Assembly: GCF_000687995.1 (NCBI RefSeq)
Contig: NZ_JIAC01000001.1
Location: 2,170,001-2,234,000 of the forward strand
Direction: 5' to 3'
DNA: 64,000 bases
From: Selenomonas ruminantium AC2024
GTDB lineage: Bacteria; Bacillota; Negativicutes; Selenomonadales; Selenomonadaceae
The translations under genes and the position numbers were made by a program. Under the pieces are notes generated by a model. It had not been told where the DNA came from, did not search any database, and saw nothing but the letters and a program-made list of their open reading frames with translations. Positions 25,899-33,687 of this stretch are shown here, one piece after another; position 1 is the first letter of the stretch, and every line of letters begins with the position of its first letter.

Positions 25899-26774
25899 TT
25901 ACTGTGCGATAATCGCTACGGCCAGCATGATAACAGCCGCAGCCAGATAAACACGGACTTTGAACAGGCGCATCTTGTTGTTCAGCGTTTCCACCAGACC
26001 AATCAATAGCGCACTCAGGAGCACCTTCACCACCAACGGCAACGGCAGAGGCAGATAGAGACTGCCAAAGAGCACAAGGAAGGACAGCATCTTGAGCATG
26101 CTGCCCAGATGGATATAACTCAAAAGACGGCCTGAATATTCAAGCGTCATGCACTCGTGAATCATGGTGAGCTCCAGATGCGTATCGGGATTATCCACCG
26201 GCAGTCGGCTGTTTTCCGCCAGCATCACGAGGAAGAAGGCCACGCCGCCCATTACCGCCGGAACGGTAAAGTAAAAGGCATTGTAGTCAATGACCATCTG
26301 CGAGAGCATGGTTGAGCCGTAACGGCTGGCGTTCAGCAGGATGGCCAGCATCACCGCCGGTTCCACCAAAACGGAAATATAGATTTCGCGGGAACCGCCC
26401 ATGCCGCCAAAGGCCGTAGCCGAATCAAGCGAACCAAGCGTCATAAAGAAACGGCCCAAAGCTAAGATATAGACAAAGACAAAGGCATCACCCAAGCGGA
26501 TATTCCCCGCGAGCAGTCCCGGCAGCATCATGGCTGCCATAATGCTGGTCACCAGATACACAATGGGTGCCGCCAGAAAAATCCAGCTGGTGTATTTCGT
26601 CACAATCACCGGCTTATGCCACCATTTCCAGAGGTCAAAGTACTCCTGAAAGATACTGGCCCCCTGCCGCTTCTGCAAAGTTGCTTTCGTCTTATTGACA
26701 ATCCCGGCAATCAGGGGAGCGCAGACAAGCAGACAGAGTGCCTGCACGGCGGCATTATAAAAACCAATCGCCAT
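25899..26774 (-). CDS. hyfC: hydrogenase membrane subunit, NuoH-like (HyfC/HycD-like)
   Basis: 291 residues with eight membrane helices. NuoH-like features: GIVNKTKATLQKRQGASIFQEYFDLWKWW near the N-terminus (the loop touching the hydrophilic arm) and ENSRLPVDNPDTHLELTMIHECMTLEYSG in the middle. This subunit links the NiFe/Fe-S module to the antiporter arm. The ATG ending at 26774 lies one base after the stop of the HyfB-like gene. Confidence 0.93.
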   Translation of the reverse strand: MAIGFYNAAVQALCLLVCAPLIAGIVNKTKATLQKRQGASIFQEYFDLWKWWHKPVIVTKYTSWIFLAAPIVYLVTSIMAAMMLPGLLAGNIRLGDAFVFVYILALGRFFMTLGSLDSATAFGGMGGSREIYISVLVEPAVMLAILLNASRYGSTMLSQMVIDYNAFYFTVPAVMGGVAFFLVMLAENSRLPVDNPDTHLELTMIHECMTLEYSGRLLSYIHLGSMLKMLSFLVLFGSLYLPLPLPLVVKVLLSALLIGLVETLNNKMRLFKVRVYLAAAVIMLAVAIIAQ

Positions 26775-26775
26775 C

Positions 26776-28758
26776 TCACATACCTCCCCAAATCAACACG
26801 ATGACCATAGCAATCATGGTATAACCAATATAGAGGCGCACACTGCCCTGCTGAACAATCCGCAGGGTATCGGCAGCCTTTATCATGATGTGCTGTACCG
26901 GACGATAGAGTCTGTCCGTAAACTGGTCAGGAATCAGCAGATTATAATGAAGCTTCCGGCCAAAATAAGCGTGCTCCCGCTGCAGGAAAACGCGCTCCCG
27001 GCGGGGCTTCAAGATAAAGTCAAAGGCTCGGCGCAAGGGCTTGGAAAAACCAGTCGCCGTATACTGCTGGCGGCGGGTCGGTTCCGTACCGCAGTTCCAG
27101 GTCACATCCTGGCGCACGATGACTTTCTTGCCGCTGATGGTCAGCGCAAGAATAGCAAACAGCCAAAGAGCAGCAATCAAAATCAGCCAGGGACTAAAGA
27201 CCGCTTCCGACTGGCCGCCATTCCACCAGAGGCCCATAAAGTTACCGGCAGGAATAGCCAGAGGACTGTCCACCAAAATCTGACGCATGGTATTAACCAG
27301 CGGTGCCGGCATGATGCCCGCCGCCAGAATGACCAGCGCTTCCATGCCCATGCCCAGAAGCATCGTAAAGGGCATTTCATGGGCTTTGAGCACCAGATTG
27401 GAACGGCGGCGGCCCAAGAAGGTCACGCCGTAAAGCCGCACAAAGCAGCCCAGAGCCAATGCGCCCGTAAGCCCCAGCAAAATAAAGGCAAAGATAACAA
27501 GCAGGCGCAGTTCCGGCGTGCCGGATTCGAAGGCCAGTGTCATCATGCCCTGCAGGGTCAGCCACTCACCGACCAGACCTGCCGTAAAGGGCAGCGAGGC
27601 CAAGGACATGGAACCAATCAACGTGAAGGCTGCCGTCCAGGGCATCTTCTTCATAAGACCGCCCAGAAGCTCCACATTGCGGGTGCCCGTAGCGTGCATG
27701 ACGGCACCGGCACTCATAAAGAGCAGGCACTTCATTAAGCTGTGGGCAAAGGAATGAACCAATACAGCCGTAAAAGCTGCCAGCGAAAGATACGGCTTAT
27801 CCATAGCCACGAGCAGCATACCGCAGCCGAAGGCCGCAAAGATAATGCCCATGTTTTCTACAGAAGAATAAGCCAGAATCCGCTTCATATCCTTTTCCAT
27901 GGAAGCGTAGAGCACACCAAGGAAAGCAGAAACCAAACCTACCACCATGACAATCAGGCCATAGGCAAAGACATCCGCGCCGATAAATTCAAAGACGAAA
28001 CGGCCAAAACCATAAACGGCCACCTTGAGCATCACACCACTCATGAGCGCCGACACATGGGACGGCGCAGCCGGATGTGCATTAGGCAGCCAAACATGCA
28101 GCGGCATCAGGCCCGACTTCAGCGCAAAGCCCAGGAAAGCACAGCCAAAGGCGATATGCCGGAGCACCGGCGGCAGCTGGCTATGTGCCAAATCAGCAAA
28201 GGCGAAGCTTTCGGCCCCGCTGCCCAAAAGATAGAAGGCGACAAGAATAGCTGCCGTGCCCAGATGGGTCATGACCATGTACTGATATGCGGCATGCACC
28301 ACCTGCTTCTTCTCGCTCTCGTGGTTCACGAGCAGGAAGGACACCAACGCCATGACTTCCCAAGCCAGAATAAAGGTAAAGGCATCGCCAGCCAGCACCA
28401 CCATGACCATCGAACCCAAAAAGAGATTCCAAAGTCCGGACAGCTGACGGATGCGGGCACCTAAGTATCCCCGGCCATAGCCCATACCATAGATGCTGAC
28501 GGCCGTGCCGGACAGACCGATAATCAGCAGAAAGGCTGCCGCCCAACCGTCAACGGCCAACGAATAGCGGCCCAGCTGCCAGACAGCTGCACCTCCCATG
28601 CCCCCCAGCGTCAGCAAGGATTGGCACAACACCACAAGGCTGGCGATACTTGCCAGCCCCATGGACACATAATGGGCAGCCAATTCCAGCCGCTTCGGCC
28701 AAATCAGCGCCAGCGTTCCGAGGCCATAAAGGCCCAACGCCCCCACAAAAGATTCCAT
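26776..28758 (-). CDS. hyfB: hydrogenase membrane subunit, NuoL-like (HyfB-like)
   Basis: 660 residues, about 15 membrane helices, first gene of the operon. NuoL-type motifs: LKSGLMPLHVWLPNAHPAAPSHVSALMSGVMLK and EKDMKRILAYSSVENMG. A long hydrophilic C-terminal stretch (about 565-625) precedes a last helix, as in HyfB/HycC. It is preceded by AGGAGG and by a promoter about 50 bases upstream. Of the E. coli hyf set, B, C, E, F, G and a fused H/I are here, while A and D are absent. Confidence 0.92.
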   Translation of the reverse strand: MESFVGALGLYGLGTLALIWPKRLELAAHYVSMGLASIASLVVLCQSLLTLGGMGGAAVWQLGRYSLAVDGWAAAFLLIIGLSGTAVSIYGMGYGRGYLGARIRQLSGLWNLFLGSMVMVVLAGDAFTFILAWEVMALVSFLLVNHESEKKQVVHAAYQYMVMTHLGTAAILVAFYLLGSGAESFAFADLAHSQLPPVLRHIAFGCAFLGFALKSGLMPLHVWLPNAHPAAPSHVSALMSGVMLKVAVYGFGRFVFEFIGADVFAYGLIVMVVGLVSAFLGVLYASMEKDMKRILAYSSVENMGIIFAAFGCGMLLVAMDKPYLSLAAFTAVLVHSFAHSLMKCLLFMSAGAVMHATGTRNVELLGGLMKKMPWTAAFTLIGSMSLASLPFTAGLVGEWLTLQGMMTLAFESGTPELRLLVIFAFILLGLTGALALGCFVRLYGVTFLGRRRSNLVLKAHEMPFTMLLGMGMEALVILAAGIMPAPLVNTMRQILVDSPLAIPAGNFMGLWWNGGQSEAVFSPWLILIAALWLFAILALTISGKKVIVRQDVTWNCGTEPTRRQQYTATGFSKPLRRAFDFILKPRRERVFLQREHAYFGRKLHYNLLIPDQFTDRLYRPVQHIMIKAADTLRIVQQGSVRLYIGYTMIAMVIVLIWGGM

Positions 28759-28808
28759 ACGTTCCTCCTATAATTTATGATTGCTTTAATTAATATAGTA
28801 ACCTTGAC

Positions 28809-28837
28809 ATTATACCCCAAAGATTCTGCACTGAAAA
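28809..28837 (-). promoter_or_regulatory. promoter of the hydrogenase operon
   Basis: Minus strand: TTTTCA (28832-28837), 17 bp, TATAAT (28809-28814), with transcription expected near 28802. Confidence 0.75.
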
Positions 28838-28846
28838 GGGCTCCTA

Positions 28847-28886
28847 TAAAAAAAGTGATTGACCAGTCATTTGACCGGTCAATCAC
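28847..28886 (-). terminator. terminator after the ldc pair, built on TGACNNGTCA repeats
   Basis: Stem GTGATTGACC / GGTCAATCAC (28855-28864 / 28877-28886) followed on the minus strand by eight Ts. It contains palindromes at 28860-28869 and 28872-28881. Confidence 0.88.
28859..28882. repeat. pair of TGACNNGTCA palindromes in a terminator
   Basis: TGACCAGTCA (28860-28869) and TGACCGGTCA (28872-28881), 12 bases apart. Confidence 0.85.
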
Positions 28887-28888
28887 CA

Positions 28889-29074
28889 TTATTCTGCCTC
28901 GTTCTGCATTGCTTTTATTCCCTGCTGGAACTCCTCCATGCTCAGGGTAAAATAATCCAGTTCCTGCAAAATCCCATAAACTTCCTGCTGGGATTTTGCC
29001 GCGTCCAACTTTGCTTCCAGAGATTCCTCCGTCAGCGCATGAAAAAGCATATGTTTGATTTCTTCAATATCCAT
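28889..29074 (-). CDS. small acidic protein coupled to the decarboxylase
   Basis: 61 residues, acidic and helical (MDIEEIKHMLFHAL ... KAMQNEAE). Its ATG overlaps the last base of the decarboxylase gene, so translation is coupled, and a terminator follows at once. The pattern around LEAKLDAAKSQQEVYGILQELDY is loosely like the Nif11-type leader fold, but this is weak and there is no Gly-Gly end. I do not recognise a family. A partner or modulator of the decarboxylase is possible from context alone. Confidence 0.7.
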   Translation of the reverse strand: MDIEEIKHMLFHALTEESLEAKLDAAKSQQEVYGILQELDYFTLSMEEFQQGIKAMQNEAE

Positions 29075-30255
29075 TATACAGCCGCCTTACTCTTTACTTC
29101 GTCATCCTCCGTGAGCCGCGCCGCGTACTCCGGCTGGTCCTCGAAGATAATGGTGGGTGCCAGATAGAAACCATTGAAGCGGGTAGCGCTGACGCTGGTA
29201 TAAGAACCCATTTCCGTCACGAGCACCTTGTCGCCGATTTTGAGCTCCGGCGCCATAAAGTCGCGATAGAGCACATCGATACCATCGCAGCTGGGACCGC
29301 CAAAGGTCGAAGGCTTCTTGGTGCCCTTGCCAAAGCAATGCAAGGGGTACGTCCAGTGGTCGTACATAATGCCTGAGAAGCAGCCGTAGATGCCTTCATC
29401 CAAAATATACCAGGGCTGCGGGCCACGGGTCTTGGTACCGATAACAGAGGTCACAAGGTTCACCGCCGTACCGCACATATAGCGTCCCGGCTCCGTCCAA
29501 ACAGCCGTATTTGGGAACAGGCGGTCAATCTGCTTGTTGATGGCTTCCATCATGGCCGCCAAATCCACATTCAGCCCCTTGGCATCGGGAACGGGGAAAC
29601 CGCCACCGATATCCAAATCCGTCAGGTGCATGCCCATCGCCTCTGCTTCATCAAAAAGCTTGCGGGCCACCAGCAGGGCTTCCTCATAAGCCGCCGTAGA
29701 CAGCGACTGGCTGCCCACATGGAAGCAGATGCCCATGGCATGAAGGCCGGCCTCCTGCGCAGCTTTCAGTAAATCCAGCGCCTCTTCCACAGGTGCACCG
29801 AACTTCGTATTGAGGTCTACCAAGGCCTTGTTGTTGCGCACAGCAATACGCACGAGCACATCCGCACCAGGCACAGCCTTGGCCATCTTGTCGATTTCCG
29901 ACGGGTCATCAAAGGTAAAACGGCGTACATTATATGCAGCCGCAGCCTTAAGCCCGCGTTCATCCTTTACCGGATTGGCATATATCATCTGCGAACCATC
30001 TACGCCTAATTCATGGAGAATTTCCATCTCACCAGCCGAGGCCACATCAAAATGGGAACCAAGGCCCGCCAGCAGAGATAAAATCTCGGGTGTCGGGTTC
30101 GCCTTCATCGCATAAAATACTCCCGCCCGCGGCAAATGACGGCGCATAAACTGGTAGTTCTCCTCAACTTTGTCCAGTGATGCCACCAAAAAGGGCGTTG
30201 GAAAACGCTCTGCAAGCGTTTTTACTTCTTTTTCGTTCAGTCTGAAATTTTTCAT
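29074..30255 (-). CDS. ldc: lysine/ornithine decarboxylase (fold III, PLP)
   Basis: 393 residues from the ATG ending at 30255, the length of the well-studied Selenomonas ruminantium enzyme, which it matches closely from memory. It makes cadaverine and putrescine; in S. ruminantium cadaverine is attached to peptidoglycan and needed for envelope integrity. The PLP lysine is Lys51 in VFYAMKANPTPE; CFHVGSQS, the glycine loop DIGGGFPVPDAKG and GPSCDGIDVLYRD (catalytic Cys/Asp) are in place. An upstream in-frame ATG four codons earlier is possible. A promoter lies about 65 bases upstream, and the small 61-residue gene overlaps its stop. Confidence 0.96.
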   Translation of the reverse strand: MKNFRLNEKEVKTLAERFPTPFLVASLDKVEENYQFMRRHLPRAGVFYAMKANPTPEILSLLAGLGSHFDVASAGEMEILHELGVDGSQMIYANPVKDERGLKAAAAYNVRRFTFDDPSEIDKMAKAVPGADVLVRIAVRNNKALVDLNTKFGAPVEEALDLLKAAQEAGLHAMGICFHVGSQSLSTAAYEEALLVARKLFDEAEAMGMHLTDLDIGGGFPVPDAKGLNVDLAAMMEAINKQIDRLFPNTAVWTEPGRYMCGTAVNLVTSVIGTKTRGPQPWYILDEGIYGCFSGIMYDHWTYPLHCFGKGTKKPSTFGGPSCDGIDVLYRDFMAPELKIGDKVLVTEMGSYTSVSATRFNGFYLAPTIIFEDQPEYAARLTEDDEVKSKAAV

Positions 30256-30317
30256 AACACAACCCATTCCGTATTTGATTTAAGATGAATTGACAAATGT
30301 TCATCTCATGAGTTACA

Positions 30318-30346
30318 TTGTAATATATCTGATACATTTTAACAAT
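30318..30346 (-). promoter_or_regulatory. promoter of ldc
   Basis: Minus strand: TTGTTA (30341-30346), 17 bp, TACAAT (30318-30323). The leader RNA can form a small hairpin AGATGAA / TTCATCT (30283-30289 / 30300-30306) before the start codon. Confidence 0.7.
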
Positions 30347-30436
30347 ATAAAATCGAAATAAAAGCTTCTTTTTCCCATATTTTAGCAGGAAGTGCATGGC
30401 GGGCAAAATTTTTTCCCGGCTGTCAAGTAAAAATAC

Positions 30437-30465
30437 TTGCACCCCCTCCCTTTTTGTGCTAAAAT
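30437..30465 (+). promoter_or_regulatory. promoter of rpmB
   Basis: TTGCAC (30437-30442), 17 bp, TAAAAT (30460-30465). The leader carries a short hairpin GGAGCAGTAGGCTCC and an AAGGAGGTG ribosome site before rpmB. Confidence 0.75.
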
Positions 30466-30521
30466 ACCATTATTGTGTGTTAGGAGCAGTAGGCTCCCAC
30501 AGGTTTAAGGAGGTGTAACAC

Positions 30522-30713
30522 ATGGCAAGTGTTTGCGAAATCTGCGCTAAAGGCGAACTGTCTGGCAACAATGTCAGCCATTCCCATCTGAAGACGAGAC
30601 GCACTTGGAAGCCGAACATCCAGCGTGTACGCGCTGTTGTTGAAGGCGAAGTGAAACGTGTCAACGTCTGCACGCGTTGCCTGCGTTCTGGTAAGGTTCA
30701 GCGTGCCCTTTAA
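30522..30713 (+). CDS. rpmB: 50S ribosomal protein L28
   Basis: 63 residues with two CxxC pairs (CEIC near the start, CTRC near the end), the zinc-binding form of L28. NVSHSHLKTRRTWKPNIQ is the family core. It stands alone with its own promoter and a strong terminator, divergent from ldc. The zinc form implies that a Zur-regulated non-zinc paralogue could exist elsewhere (inference). Confidence 0.97.
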   Translation: MASVCEICAKGELSGNNVSHSHLKTRRTWKPNIQRVRAVVEGEVKRVNVCTRCLRSGKVQRAL

Positions 30714-30749
30714 TTTGCGCATAAATATCACCAAAAGCTGATATATCAT

Positions 30750-30786
30750 AAAATAACCCTATCGCAGTTGCGGTAGGGTTATTTTA
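30750..30786 (+). terminator. rho-independent terminator of rpmB
   Basis: 16-bp stem (AAAATAACCCTATCGC / GCGGTAGGGTTATTTT) with a 3-base loop; one T-G wobble. T-rich 3' arm. Confidence 0.92.
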
Positions 30787-30878
30787 TATGTGCTGTCATT
30801 GTTTTTCCCAAGGCCTTGTGCTAGACTTAAACGTATAATACATGCAATACGAAACTATCCAAAGAGGGTGAACATCCT

Positions 30879-31661
30879 ATGGCTATACCATACAATATCA
30901 TAGACTTTGATATGCAAATCGGGCGGCAGAAGCCGGAGACCATCCGTCACCCGGATAACTACTGTCCCTTCTGCCATACAGATGAGCTCACGGACATCAT
31001 CGCCACCGATGGCCCCATCATCCTCCTGCGCAATAAATACAATGTACTGTCCGGCACGGAACAGTTCGTCCTCATCGAAACGAATGCCTGCCAAAGCGAT
31101 ATGCCCGACTACACGCCCGAGCATATGCAGCGCCTGATACGCTTCGGCCTCTATCATTGGCAAAAAATGCTGCACTCCGGCAAATACGATGATGTGGTAT
31201 TCTTCAAAAACTACGGCCCCCTGTCGGGCGGAACCATCCGCCACCCCCATATGCAGCTTGTGGCCTTCCCCCATCTTGCACAGCCCCTTACCGTCTATCC
31301 CGAAGAATTTGCCGGGGAAATCATCACCAATGAAAACGACGTGGAATTTAACATTTCCACCAATCCCCGCATTGGTTTCTGGGAACTTAACATCATCCCG
31401 TCAGAAATCGAAAGCACGGAGGCCATCCACACCATAGCCAAATTCCTGCAAATTGGCACTGAATATCTAACCCGTCATTTCCATAAAGGACAGGTTCATA
31501 GCTACAACATCTTTTTCTACCAGCTAAAGAATCAGGTCTACGCCAAAATCCTCCCTCGCTTCGCCACACCGCCCCTCTATATCGGCTACGGCGTTCATGT
31601 GCGGCCCACCAATATAAAAGAAGCCACCCAGGAAATCCGGCGGCTCTACTTCCATAACTAA
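30879..31661 (+). CDS. GalT/HIT-superfamily protein, DUF4931-like
   Basis: 260 residues. A CPFC motif near residue 29 suggests a zinc site, and GGTIRHPHMQLVAFP carries the H-x-H-x-Q nucleotidyl-transfer motif of galactose-1-phosphate uridylyltransferase relatives in the HIT superfamily. It is shorter than true GalT and lacks other gal genes nearby, so the substrate is unknown; a nucleotidyltransferase or hydrolase is the best guess. GAGGGTG precedes the ATG. It stands alone on the plus strand and ends at a two-way terminator shared with prfC. Confidence 0.82.
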   Translation: MAIPYNIIDFDMQIGRQKPETIRHPDNYCPFCHTDELTDIIATDGPIILLRNKYNVLSGTEQFVLIETNACQSDMPDYTPEHMQRLIRFGLYHWQKMLHSGKYDDVVFFKNYGPLSGGTIRHPHMQLVAFPHLAQPLTVYPEEFAGEIITNENDVEFNISTNPRIGFWELNIIPSEIESTEAIHTIAKFLQIGTEYLTRHFHKGQVHSYNIFFYQLKNQVYAKILPRFATPPLYIGYGVHVRPTNIKEATQEIRRLYFHN

Positions 31662-31663
31662 AG

Positions 31664-31711
31664 AAGGTCATCTGACCCGTCAAAAAATTGACATGTCAGA
31701 TGACCTTTTCT
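31664..31711. terminator. two-way terminator between the GalT-like gene and prfC
   Basis: 13-bp perfect stem AAGGTCATCTGAC / GTCAGATGACCTT (31664-31676 / 31695-31707) with T-rich tails both ways; its loop holds parts of two TGACNNGTCA repeats. Confidence 0.88.
31672..31699. repeat. pair of TGACNNGTCA palindromes in a terminator
   Basis: TGACCCGTCA (31673-31682) and TGACATGTCA (31689-31698), 16 bases apart. Confidence 0.85.
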
Positions 31712-33336
31712 TATGCTTCTTTTTTGTCGAAGGGTACGTGATTGAGGATGAGGTCCGGATTGTTGTCGGTAATCCAGCCCAAAGCCCATTCGTTGTTCAC
31801 GAGCAGCACCGGGTTATTGTGGCGGTCGTAGACGAACATACCACGGTCAGCGCCTTTGAGTTCAGCCGGCGTTACTTCATGGCCGTCTTCAAAGGCCATC
31901 CAGCGCGCCACCTCATAGGGCTGCATATTCATTTCGATATCCACGTTATACTCGTTCTTGAGGCGGTATTCGAGCACTTCAAACTGCAGCGTACCGACGG
32001 TGCCGACAATGTAGGATTCCGTACCGGCACCAGCCTGTTGGAACAACTGAATCGCACCTTCCTGTGTCAACTGCTCAATCCCCTTGACGAACTGCTTGCG
32101 CTTCATGGTGTCCTTGGCCTGTACGCGGGCGAATTTTTCAGGCGGGAATACCGGGAAATCGGCATATTTGAACTTATGGCCGGCATCGCAGACCGTATCG
32201 CCGATACCAAACACGCCCGGGTCAAAAAGACCAACGATATCGCCGGGATAAGCCGTGTCAATAATCTGTCTGTCCTGCGCCAGGAACTGCTGGGGCTGGG
32301 CAAGTTTCAGCATCTTGCCCGTGCGTTCATGCCAGACTTCCATATTGCGCTCGAATTTGCCGGAGCAAATGCGGATAAAGGCCAGACGGTCACGGTGCGC
32401 CGGGTTCATGTTTGCCTGAATCTTGAATACAAAGCCCGAGAACTTTTCATCGTTGGCGGCAATCAAACCTTCCGAGGACTTGCGCGGCTGCGGCGTCGGC
32501 GCCATTTCAATATAGCCTTCCAGGAAGTCCTGCACACCGAAGTTGGTCATGGCCGAGCCAAAGAACATCGGCGTCAGTTCACCAGCATTGACCTTTTCCA
32601 TGTCAAATTCTTCACCGGCTTCGCTCAAGAGTTCCAAGTCTTCCTGCAATGCTTCCCAAACATCTTCACCAACGCGTTCGATAACCTGCGGGTCATCCGG
32701 TTCAAATACATCGGCTACGCGGGCTTCTTGACCATGGGTGGTATCGGCGGCAAAGAGCAGCACCTTGTCGTTGCGGCGGTCATACACGCCCATATACTGA
32801 CCATCCTGACCAATCGGCCAGTTCATAGGATAGGAGCGAATGCCCAACACGTTTTCGATTTCGTCCATCAAGTCAATCGGCGCCTTGCCGAAATGGTCGA
32901 GCTTGTTGACAAAGGTAAAGATAGGGATACCACGCTGTTTGCAGACCTTAAAGAGCTTTTTCGTCTGCGCCTCGACGCCCTTGGCTACGTCGATAACCAT
33001 GACGGCGCTGTCCACAGCCATCAAAGTGCGGTAGGTATCTTCACTGAAGTCCTGATGGCCCGGCGTATCGAGAATGTTGATACGGCAGCCATCGTAATCG
33101 AACTGCAACACGGACGAAGTTACAGAGATACCGCGCTGCTTTTCAATTTCCATCCAGTCGGACACCGCATGACGCTGCGTCTTGCGAGATTTGATGGAAC
33201 CGGCCAGATGAATGGCACCACCGTAGAGCAAAAGTTTTTCCGTCAACGTCGTCTTACCAGCATCCGGGTGCGAGATGATGGCAAAGGTACGACGCTTTTC
33301 AATTTCTTTATCAAGTTCTGCGCTTAAAGCTGACAA
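31711..33336 (-). CDS. prfC: peptide chain release factor 3
   Basis: 541 residues. RF3 is the translational GTPase that removes RF1/RF2 after termination. G-domain motifs: ISHPDAGKTTLTEKLLL, DTPGHQDFSEDTYR and VNKLDHFG; the RF3-specific stretch RKTQRHAVSDWMEIEKQRGIS is present. It is a single gene, divergent from the restriction-type gene at 33688, and ends at the terminator shared with the plus-strand neighbour. No oddities. Confidence 0.97.
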   Translation of the reverse strand: MSALSAELDKEIEKRRTFAIISHPDAGKTTLTEKLLLYGGAIHLAGSIKSRKTQRHAVSDWMEIEKQRGISVTSSVLQFDYDGCRINILDTPGHQDFSEDTYRTLMAVDSAVMVIDVAKGVEAQTKKLFKVCKQRGIPIFTFVNKLDHFGKAPIDLMDEIENVLGIRSYPMNWPIGQDGQYMGVYDRRNDKVLLFAADTTHGQEARVADVFEPDDPQVIERVGEDVWEALQEDLELLSEAGEEFDMEKVNAGELTPMFFGSAMTNFGVQDFLEGYIEMAPTPQPRKSSEGLIAANDEKFSGFVFKIQANMNPAHRDRLAFIRICSGKFERNMEVWHERTGKMLKLAQPQQFLAQDRQIIDTAYPGDIVGLFDPGVFGIGDTVCDAGHKFKYADFPVFPPEKFARVQAKDTMKRKQFVKGIEQLTQEGAIQLFQQAGAGTESYIVGTVGTLQFEVLEYRLKNEYNVDIEMNMQPYEVARWMAFEDGHEVTPAELKGADRGMFVYDRHNNPVLLVNNEWALGWITDNNPDLILNHVPFDKKEA

Positions 33337-33619
33337 AATAAATCCTCCAATTGTCTTATAAATTTAACACAAACACATGTTTTACCGTTTGAGGGGTTGC
33401 AACGCCCCTCTCAAAACCACGTAACAATCATTTTACCATAAAATAAGAAGGAAAGACAAGAAAAATGGAACGGGACTTTGTGCCACCTGTTACCTTATAT
33501 AAATTTCTGTGCCATACATGAAGGTCACGCTGATGTCATACCTTATATATATCAATTCTTCTCCATCAGGCTGTTTCTTCGCCAAGACAGCCCCTCTATG
33601 TGAACAGACTTCATAGCAC
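33337..33619. other. intergenic region between prfC and the DUF262 gene
   Basis: With the promoter and leader up to 33687 this is about 350 bases without a gene. It holds AT-rich TTATATA tracts (33494-33502, 33543-33553). I see no further strong signal apart from the promoter listed separately. Confidence 0.5.
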
Positions 33620-33649
33620 TTGACTGGTCTATATATAGAACAGTACAAT
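33620..33649 (+). promoter_or_regulatory. promoter of the DUF262/HNH gene with internal palindrome
   Basis: TTGACT (33620-33625), 18 bp, TACAAT (33644-33649). The spacer contains a perfect TCTATATATAGA palindrome that could be an operator. Confidence 0.7.
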
Positions 33650-33687
33650 ATTTTTATTAGATAGTTTTATCCTTGGAGGCATGATGA

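Noticed and set aside
31693-33327. 544-codon plus-strand frame opposite prfC
   Set aside because: Mirror of a highly biased housekeeping gene; RF3 on the minus strand explains the region.
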